From positions 10,801,866 through 10,865,865 of the forward strand of contig NW_020954548.1 of the NCBI RefSeq assembly GCF_900497805.2: DNA of 64,000 nucleotides, written 5' to 3'. The notes under the pieces are model-generated. The model saw only the letters and a program-made list of their open reading frames with translations. It was not told where the DNA came from and searched no databases. The translations under genes and the position numbers were made by a program. Positions 56,216-64,000 of this stretch are shown here, piece by piece; within the stretch, counting starts at the first letter, position 1, and the number at the start of each line of letters is the position of its first letter. This DNA comes from Vombatus ursinus. Lineage: Eukaryota > Chordata > Mammalia > Diprotodontia > Vombatidae.

Positions 56216-57244
56216 ACAAATTAGCCTTGAGGAGAGATTTTAAATTCTTTGAGGTCACAAAGTTATTCTCCATTTTATGGTGACTAATCAGTCTTGTCTC
56301 CATAACCAGGCAATGCCTCTTCTCACAAGTCACAATTACCCTCTTAGCTGCTTACCCAATTCATTCAATTCCTTCGGGATCAACCTACAGGAAAAACAAT
56401 TTATTCTTCTCTAGAAATACAAATTCTCCAGAAAGCCTAACCAAAGAGGTGACAAAAAGGGCAGGCAGCCTTCATTACACCACTTGGAAGCACATGCCCT
56501 GATACTGTTTAGCCTGGCAGTCTTTTACTTGTGTAGTCTTTGGCCAGTAAGTATGTGCTAATTTACAACCCTGGGTGAAATTAGGCTCATTGCTCCAAAG
56601 AAGGAAGGCATTTGATGCCTTAAAAAAAGGTAAAAAAAAAAAAGTTTTTAACAATCAAATTAGCTTTAAGATTAGTTTTTTTTTTAAATTACCCTTTAAC
56701 TTAGCTCAATATTTCCTTGGAAATATTCCAACTGGTCATTGTACATTGCTGACTAATTGCCTGTAATAGTTCAGTTTTCTTTTTAAAATTATTAGTAATC
56801 ATACAGTGTCTCAAGACTCCATATTTCAAAAGGTTTTTACCTAATTTTAATATGCCTATTTAAAAATGAACATGAACACTTTTTTTCCTTTTGATGGCAA
56901 AATTTCAAATCTTTTGAAATTGCTGATGTCCTGAAACCCTGCATACCGAGTTTCTTGGAAGACTACGATTTTACATACAAAACCTATAAATACCAACTTT
57001 TGATATCCATAGTAATGGTGGATAGCGCTGAATCCCTGAAACATCACTTAATTACAAAGATAACTCAAAACCTAATTTTACTTGATGGTTCCACTGGGAA
57101 CCATCTTGTAAAGAGCACAGTTTCTAAAATGTTGTGGGGTAAAATGAGCTATGCCCCATTGAAGGAGGCCTGATAACCAGCGCTCTGGAGCCTATAGTGT
57201 CCCTGGAGTCAGAGGAAGATTTTCAGATTGGGAAACTTAGAATT

Positions 57245-58080
57245 AACCTTCCTAAACCTGCCTCATCACCTGGGACAATAGAATCAGGAGTTGAAAGGAT
57301 ATTAATAGGTTAGAATGATGGATCAAATTCAGTAACAGAGAATTTAATAGAGATAAGTGCCCTGTAGTTGGGTTTAAAAAATCCAATGGACAAATACTTA
57401 ATGTAGGTGGTGTAGAAGGACACGGAGAAGCTCTTGGGGTTGTCATGGATTACATGCTCAGTACAAGTCAATGATATTGTCAGGTAGCCAAAAAATCAAT
57501 TGCCATTTTAGACTGCATTAAGATGGGCTTCGTGCTGTGACGATGGTCATAGGTCTATTGTATTCTCTCTGCTCGTCTCAGATTACAACAACTCTAATGT
57601 TGTTTTCAGTTCTGAGTACATTTGAAGAGTGTTGACAACCTGAAGTGTGCCCAGAGAAAGATGAGCAGGATAGCAAGGGGGATAGAGACCATGCCTTACA
57701 AGGATCACTTCTAACAACTGGAGATGTTTAATTTGGTAAAGAGAAGACTTACAAGTAAAGGTTATCACATGGAAGAGGAATTTAGTCATGTTCTGCCTGG
57801 GCCTAGGAGATAGAGAGAGCCAGGTGGAATAAGTAAAAGTTGCAGAGTAATAGATTTTTGCTCAAAATAAGTAATAGCTTCCTAATGATTGAAGCCATCC
57901 AGAAATGAAATGATAGTGGGTTCTCCATTACTGGCACTTCCAATGGCGAGGCAATGACTGCTTATTCAGGATGCTGTCCAGATGATTCTTCTTCTTTGTG
58001 AGATATGGGTTAGCCTAGATGCCCTTTGAGGTTCTACATAGGACTGAGATTGTGAGATGTCCAGAACTCACTGTTAATAC
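57245..58080 (+). repeat. L3/CR1-clade LINE 3' region
   Basis: Sense: gtgtgcccagagaaagatga, gcaaggggga-type block, gccttacaaggatcacttct, tgccctttgaggttctacat, gactgagattgtgaga, the 3' end of a CR1-clade LINE. Confidence 0.65.
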
Positions 58081-58244
58081 ATATGTGGAAGACTAGGTGA
58101 GGTGCTGACAAGATGCAGCCTCTGAGAATAAATGCTATATTTGAAAACTAGGCAATTGGAACTACTGAGAAGCCAATCCAGAACCCTAATATGAGACCTC
58201 CAAGTTGGTTTACTGCCTCCTATTCCCACTCAATTAAATTCAAC

Positions 58245-58450
58245 TCAATTAAACAAATATTTATTAATAATCTACCATTTGAAAAGGCAAATGTTAGGCA
58301 CTAGTGATATGAAGACAATTACAACAACAGCAATGGTGGCAGCAAAAACAAAATAGTCCCCACCCTCAAGAAGCTTGCCTTCTAATATAGAGATACAAAG
58401 CACACAAGAGACAAGTAAATACGAAGTATACAAAAAGCACATGCATACTC
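58245..58450 (-). repeat. L2 LINE 3' end
   Basis: attaaacaaatatttattaa, gttaggcactagtgatatga, cctcaagaagcttgccttct. Confidence 0.65.
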
Positions 58451-58454
58451 TGCC

Positions 58455-58575
58455 AGTAAATGATCTACGAGTAGAGAAGTTATTTGACTTGTTTAGATGT
58501 TATTCTTTTCATCAGTAAAATGAGGGCATTGACCTAGATGGTCCTTAATTTCCCTTTCAATGTTAGAATTTTCTT
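58455..58575 (+). repeat. MIR SINE fragment
   Basis: catcagtaaaatgagggcat, gacctagatggtccttaatt. Confidence 0.5.
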
Positions 58576-59159
58576 TTGCAAAGACAGAGACTGCCCTAGT
58601 ACCTACTGGCAATGGTTTAGCTGAGCATGATTGTGAATTAACAGCCTTGGGGGAAAATGTCAAATTAAATTAAAGTAATTTTAAGAAGAAGAGAATGCTC
58701 ATATAACAAAAGATGAAGAAAGGCTTCTCCCATCAGACACTCTGCCAGAATATCCCAATTCTTACTGCTGTTGTGTTCTTTTGTGTTTTGAGTTCTCTGT
58801 CCATACTTTCTGAATCCATCTCTATGGATTCTGACTCTTTGTGAAAGGATTCCAGGTATAACAGGCTCCTCAAAGAGGACCCCAAGATGGCATAGCCAAA
58901 GCTCTACTCCTTCCAATCTGAAAGAATGGGTATAAGGAGGGGAAAGGAACCAGGGAAGGAAGCTTCCCCACAATCCATCCATCCGCAGTCCTAAAGCACT
59001 CCTGCTGTTCTGATTGCCAGACTATGAAAGCCAAGTGGCATCACTCATCTCTTGTTTCATTGCCTGGAGGGCATGAGGACAAAAGTGAGTCAAGGGCAAA
59101 AGACTAATTTTTGGATGATGGGTTTATGTGACTAAAATCACTGGGAAGGAAGGGCTCAT

Positions 59160-59188
59160 TTTTCAAGGGGATCGGGGGTGGGGGGGAC
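59160..59188 (+). other. G-rich tract, possible G-quadruplex
   Basis: Four or more runs of at least three G (gggg, ggggg, ggggggg) within about 22 bases on the plus strand. Confidence 0.5.
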
Positions 59189-59279
59189 ACGGTAGCAATT
59201 GCAAATGATCAAGCATCACATACCAAAGATACGCTTCCTCAAATTCTTGCTCTTCTTCAAAGGAGTACGCAGAGCTACT

Positions 59280-59440
59280 TCACTGATTTAGTGCTGGACA
59301 GGACCTTAAGGTCTACCTCTTCATTTTACAGGGAAGGAAATTGGAGCCCAGACATATGTGAAGGGGCTTGCTTAAGGTCATGTCAATTATGAACAGCAGA
59401 GCTAGGATTCCAGGTCTTCTGACTCCCCATGAAATGCTCT
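59280..59440 (-). repeat. MIR SINE fragment
   Basis: agtgctggacaggaccttaa, aaattggagcccagacatat, agctaggattccaggtcttc. Confidence 0.65.
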
Positions 59441-59689
59441 TTCCTCTTTATCATATGGTAAATTAATAGCATTTCTTGAGCACTAGCAGGGTTTGGAATT
59501 TAAACAAAGTATGGTCCTTGCTGTAAAGGGACTATTATTTTGGGCACTCAACAGGAGATAATACATATTTGAGTTGACTTAATTTGATTTAAAAGACACC
59601 AAATTATATGTGTATATATACACATAAAACAACAAGGAAATAATAATGAAGACCCACACCAATGAGGGCAAAATAATAACTCTTATTTT

Positions 59690-59890
59690 TGTAGTGTTGT
59701 AAGGTTTACGAAGTTATTTCCTTACTAGAAGCCTGTAAGGTAGGTAGTATGAGTTTTATTATTCCCCATTTTATGGATGAAAAGACTGAGGCCCAGAAAG
59801 ATTAAAGTGACCTGGTCAAGGTCATACAGCTAGAAAGAGTCGGAAGTCAGGGCTTATGGAGTCTTTTGGCTCCTATACTGTGTTCTTTCT
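59690..59890 (-). repeat. MIR SINE
   Basis: gtaaggtaggtagtatgagt, ggatgaaaagactgaggccc, gacctggtcaaggtcataca. Confidence 0.7.
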
Positions 59891-60011
59891 ACTACTCTAA
59901 GCTATAGCACTAAATGGCCAAATACTGACTAAAGGACCTACCATATTGGCTCAAAAGACACTTTTCTATCATCACTGGCTTGTTGAAAATCTAACTGTGT
60001 TCTGTAATATT

Positions 60012-60043
60012 TGTGTGTATACGTGTGTGTGTGTGTGTGTGTG
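60012..60043. repeat. (TG)n microsatellite
   Basis: About 15 TG units with two interruptions. Confidence 0.9.
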
Positions 60044-60814
60044 CATTCCTACATTTGTTTTCCTTTCAAAGTCATCTCATTTTAGGGGAACAGACTATAC
60101 TTAGAGGTAGCTTGTATTTGGATTAATATGATACAAATAACAAAATTATTTGCTTCCATAATGATAGAGAATAGCACTAGGGTTTCATCAATGTTTCTTC
60201 AATTAATTTGGATCAAGCAAAGAAACGGAAGATGAGGCACCCTTATGACTCTCACAGAACATGGCAGTAGACTATGACATAGCCATTTCTGTAGCATGAA
60301 TTAAGAATCCTGTTACTCACATTATTAAGAAAACTGGAATATTTTCAGTTCAGACCAACACTACTCCAGACAAAGTCCTAACTCAAGTTCAGTAACAGAA
60401 CCCTCTCAAGGGAAATTGTGCAGAAGGCAGGCCCAAATTGGAATACATCCCAGAAGTTTTAGTTACTGAAGCACTAAAAAGATTTTATTAAAAGGTGGCC
60501 TCTCCTATGGGGTGACCCCATGGCCTGAGCCTTAAGGACAGCATAATAATGATGTTCTAGTGCACTAAAGTGATATTTATACAGACTCTGGGAAGGGATC
60601 TGGTATCTTTAAAATCAAATTAAGTCAACTCAAATGTCCATGCTAATGGAAAGGAGCAAGAGTGAGATTATATTTTATCTACATTCAGAAGATAGTAAAA
60701 ACAATCAACACAAACCTCAAGTGGACTGTGGAGAGGAGGTGAAGGTGACTATAGATGATGTACATGGGTGAGGTGCCTTTGAGACTGGCTGCGGGACCAG
60801 GAAATGTGAAAGAC

Positions 60815-60985
60815 AGTGTTTTGTAGTAGAAAGTTTAGTATCCTCTTAGGAGTCAGGAAGTCTAGATTCTAGTTCTGATTCTGCTAAGACCTAGTTATGT
60901 GGCCTTGCCTAAGTCACTTGATCTCTATGCGTCTCAGTTTTTTTGTCAATGAAATGAAGACATTGGACCACATCAGTGGTTCTTG
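60815..60985 (+). repeat. MIR SINE
   Basis: gttttgtagtagaaagttta, ctagttatgtggccttgcct, cgtctcagtttttttgtcaa. Confidence 0.65.
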
Positions 60986-61880
60986 AGCTTTTCCATATGG
61001 GTAGAGCCCTTCAGTTTCAACAAAACTTTGTCAGAATCCCTGTAGCAAAATCTTCTAAAATCATCATTTTAATGCCTACTTAGCAAACAACCTAAGATCT
61101 ATTAAATAACAACAACAAAATTTGAGATGTTTCAGATTTACGTGTGGTGGTTTGTGAAACACTGGACTGGGAATCCTTGTCAGTAGTGATCTAGTCATGA
61201 GGTGATCATTTAGTGATCATCTGGTTGAACGTTTTCTTTTACAAATATGACTACCCTAGGTTCTAGCTGGGGAGCAGCTCAGTTGAATGTAACTGGAAAC
61301 TGAGAGAACTGGGGAAAACATTGTCAAATTAAATGATATTTCTCTGAAAAAGTAGCTCAGAATATTCAAGTACTTTACATGAAAAGATGACTCTATGGTT
61401 GCATCTATTTTAAGAAAATGACCATTTTACTAAATTACATGTAGCATTGTTTCTATAGATAACAGCAGAAATTAGAGAAGGATCAGAAAGGACAACTATA
61501 TAGTTTTCATTTCTAGTTATGGTTTCCATGGGAGAAGGAACAAGAGGAGAGTAAAAGATTTGAGGCAAATAAGAAAAAGGAAGTTGTGTAGGAAACTTGG
61601 AGGAATTTGGATTAGCGGAGTAGGTCAGAAATTGATTTTAAGGAGGAGCAATTTGATAAAATTTGGGAGAAATTAAAAAAAAATTGAAGAACAAATTCTA
61701 CCTAGGAGAAGTAAGAACAAGGATAATTAATTAAGGATTAATTAAGGATTAAGGATAATTAAGCAGGGCAGCAAAGGTGTAAGAAGTCACAGAATGATTA
61801 GAGAGTAGAATCTGAGGAAACAAACCCAAGAGGGAGGTAGACTACAGAAAAGATGAGGCAAGGTAAGAAAAGTGGGTAAG

Positions 61881-62160
61881 ATGTGGTGATTGTGCCAGCT
61901 TGGAGATCCTGCTTTTAGAGGAGACTGAAGCTGGTGGATTGCTTTAGTCTGGGGGTAGGGCTATCGCCCATTGGGCATCTGCAAGACATATGGCATCAAT
62001 ATGGTAAGCCCCTGGGAAAAGAGAGCCCCTGGGCTAAGGAGGGACAAATAGAGTAGGGCAAAACTTCTATGTAGATCAGCAGTGGGATAGGCCCATGAGC
62101 ATCTTTGGCACTTCCAGCCCAGGTAAACTAGAGAGACTCAGCCTCAATAAATAATCAAAC
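61881..62160 (+). pseudogene. 7SL RNA retropseudogene, more decayed
   Basis: Blocks in 7SL order: gagactgaagctggtggatt (Alu domain), gctatcgcccattgggc (7SL: gctatgccgatcgggtg), ggcatcaatatggtaagccc, gggctaaggagggac, gatcagcagtgggataggcc, tgagcatctttggcacttcc, agcccaggtaaactagagag, then an A-rich tail. Flanking aagtgggtaag (about 61870-61880) and aagtgggacaag (about 62174-62185) look like the target duplication. Alu and S domains are both present; too diverged to be functional. Confidence 0.82.
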
Positions 62161-62559
62161 AAAAAGAAAATATAAGTGGGACAAGTAGAGGGTTAAGTAA
62201 ATCAACAAAGTGGAATGATGGATGGAACAAATTGGTTGCAAAAAAATTTTAGCTTTTTGAAATTTATAATTGGCTATAAAAAAGTTTTAACCAGTGAGTG
62301 CTTAGGGTTGAGATGTAAATATCTATCAGTAGTCTCCAAGAACAAGATTGAAGATCTTAACCAGCAACACAGCTACTGAAGACACAAAAAAGAAAGATCC
62401 CCACCAAAGTCCTTGGTAATGTCAAATGGTTCAACGTCAGAACCAGGAGTATGGTTTTATCAGTGGAAATGACAATGGCATTAAAGGTGACATATAATCA
62501 TCTACTTTAATGCTTCACTCCAAGAACCATGGTGTCTTTCCTTCTAGATTGTTGAAGAA

Positions 62560-62700
62560 ACCTCTTATATGTGTTAACTCCTCTGTTAGAATGTGAGCTC
62601 CTTGAGGAACTGTGTCTATTTTATTTGTTTTTTTTTTATTTCTATAGTGCTCGGAAAAAGTGCTTTATGTAGAGTAAGTGCTTAACAAGTGCTTTTAAAT
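62560..62700 (+). repeat. L2 LINE 3' end
   Basis: gaatgtgagctccttgagga, atttctatagtgctcgg, agtaagtgcttaacaagtgc. Confidence 0.65.
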
Positions 62701-62714
62701 TAACTAATTAATTA

Positions 62715-62830
62715 ACCCATGACACTCATTGAGTAGTTGTTAGGTACCATGGGGTAATGGGGATGAGGACAGAATTGATATAAACAAGGAGGAAGAAAAA
62801 GCCCTGCTCCTAAGAAATTCATGGCGTCTT
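62715..62830 (-). repeat. L2 LINE 3' end
   Basis: cactcattgagtagttgtta, atggggatgaggacagaatt, ctcctaagaaattcatggcg. With 62560-62700 this places two L2 ends tail to tail. Confidence 0.45.
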
Positions 62831-63339
62831 TGAAGAACCACAACACACACACTTTTGTACAAATGACCACAATGAAAAACATATTTATCAGTAGCCATGT
62901 CAATAAACACAAATCCGGTGTAGCAGCAATGAAGTAAATCAGTGCTTCAGGCACAAGAGGGTACTGAAATGACCAAAAGACCGTTGGAAAGACATTTTTC
63001 ATTGTTTTTTTAAATATCATTTTTGAAGGTTTTAAAACAATTTTGGTTGTGCTATCTGCTTCTAGAATTTGATACCAGTACCTCATTTATACAGGTATGA
63101 TATTTTGTGTGAAGTATAGGGGCTGAAGAGCTTCAAGGAAATATTTCCTGATGATTAGAATCACTCACCATTGTAGTGCACCATCAAGAGAAATTGCAAA
63201 GGTCTTTAACAAGGACAAAATGCCCAGAATGGTTTAGGCCAATCCCTTATTCCTGACATCACTGCCTTTGGAATAGCACATCAATATTTGACACTTCTGG
63301 TTTATTCTATGGAGAAATAAGCATCTTCTTCATTTGATT

Positions 63340-63385
63340 GAATGAGATATTATTTGTAAAGTCCTTAGCACAGTGCCTGGCACAC
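63340..63385 (+). repeat. MIR 3' end
   Basis: atttgtaaagtccttagcac, agtgcctggcacacg. Confidence 0.6.
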
Positions 63386-63636
63386 GTGTTCAGTTGTTTC
63401 AGGAATATACAACTCTGTGACCCCATTTGGAGATTTCTTGGCAAGGATACTGGAGTGATTTGCCATTTCCTTCTCTAGCTCATTTTACAGATAAGGAGCT
63501 GACGCAAGCAAGGTTAAGTGGCTTGCCCAGGGTCACACAGCTTGGAAGTATCTAAAGGCTAGATTTCAATTCAGGAAGATGAGTCTTCCTGACTTCAGAC
63601 CTGGCACTCTATCCACTGTGCTATCTAGCTGCTCTA
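63386..63636 (-). repeat. Marsupial SINE with RTE-like tail, full length
   Basis: gttcagttgtttcaggaata, ccccatttggagatttcttg, ggcttgcccagggtcacaca, tatccactgtgctatctagc. Confidence 0.9.
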
Positions 63637-63694
63637 ACCATTTAACTTATTCACTTTTTAAAACAAATATTTATGCATGAAATATGTACTTTAT

Positions 63695-63810
63695 AAGTCA
63701 CTGACTTAGAATCAGAGAATTTAGAGCTGGGACCTTAGAAATCACCTAATATGACTCTATTTCTTATTTTGCTAAGGCAAAAACCAAGATCAGATAGGGC
63801 AAAATTGGTT
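63695..63810 (-). repeat. MIR-like fragment
   Basis: tcagagaatttagagctggg, accttagaaatcacctaata. Only the 5' block is clear. Confidence 0.4.
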
Positions 63811-64000
63811 TGGAAGAAATGGTACTAAATTAGAATTAAATATCATACAAAAAGAAATTGATATCCTTACATAGCAAATAATAAAACCTCAATTAAGTGC
63901 ATGAGTTGTTTGCTCTCTTTGTCATAGTGGGTCTTTATGCTTCAGGTAGGGGTTGGTTGGACAGGACACCCTGGGGTGACTGTTGAGTCAGAGCCTGGCC

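Larger units (their letters stand above)
28605..64000 (-). other. ADAMTSL1: ADAMTSL1 intron (5' part beyond window)
   Basis: This is intron upstream of the exon at 28478-28604, at least 35.4 kb long. The expected preceding exon (NPCSLKCQAKG through DMCISGLCQ) was not seen on the minus strand. Very long 5' introns are known for this gene. Stretches 28610-28940, 31250-33535, 33970-34640, 36305-36645, 36910-37835, 41350-42455, 49075-50080, 51180-52195, 52295-53010, 53235-53730, 54800-55650, 56220-57240, 58580-59275, 59895-60810, 61175-61870, 62190-62555 and 62835-63380 contain no gene and no repeat I can name with confidence. Confidence 0.8.

Noticed and set aside
56955-57173. 72-codon plus-strand frame in unique-looking DNA
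   Set aside because: Short, no recognised similarity, no regulatory context.
58665-58982. 105-codon minus-strand frame
   Set aside because: No recognised family, no splice sites in a phase that fits ADAMTSL1.
62712-63086. 124-codon minus-strand frame with hydrophobic stretches
   Set aside because: Its end overlaps an L2 3' end and nothing supports translation; hydrophobicity follows from the AT-rich composition.
1-64000. Search for CRISPR-like arrays, LTR or other virus-derived elements, CpG islands and gene clusters
   Set aside because: Regular repeats are all microsatellites, no paired LTRs or viral coding blocks could be supported, CpG is scarce throughout, and no second host gene or novel multi-gene system was seen.

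Overview
This is mammalian nuclear DNA, most likely from a marsupial. It is a mostly non-coding stretch of one large gene, lying on the minus strand. The marsupial call rests on the repeats: SINEs starting ggcagctaggtgg and carrying either an RTE/BovB-like tail or the tail caattgcctcacc, marsupial-type L1 3' ends, and old MIR, L2 and L3/CR1 elements. I cannot name the species.

The only host gene I can support is ADAMTSL1 (punctin-1), a secreted ADAMTS-like extracellular matrix glycoprotein without a protease domain. Three consecutive internal exons lie on the minus strand at 28604-28478, 13786-13712 and 8901-8744. All have consensus splice sites and compatible phases. Spliced, they give an open 120-codon segment: the end of the cysteine-rich module and most of the first half of the spacer. 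The introns between them are about 14.7 kb and 4.8 kb. The exon before them is not in the 35.4 kb to their right, and the exon after them is not in the 8.7 kb to their left. The rest of the window is therefore intron.

Layout: 1-8743 is intron with an L3/CR1 reverse-transcriptase remnant, L2 and MIR. 8744-13786 holds two exons and an intron with a hAT-like MITE and L3/CR1 pieces. 13787-28477 is an intron with a near-perfect AT-rich palindrome, an L1 tail with a perfect 15-bp target duplication, tandemly duplicated L2, an RTE remnant, a 7SL RNA retropseudogene and an orphan L1 5'UTR. From 28605 to 64000 is intron with a long antisense L2, two nested 5'-inverted L1 elements, a nearly identical 108-bp local duplication and a second 7SL retropseudogene.

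I found no tRNA, rRNA or CRISPR, no LTR or virus-derived element I could defend, no CpG island and no second host gene. I also found no previously undescribed system. What deserves a second look is structural: the templated 108-bp duplication, the 33-bp-arm palindrome, repeated twin-priming L1 inversions, and the 7SL copies. Repeat borders were judged by eye and are good to roughly 10-30 bases unless a target duplication is given.
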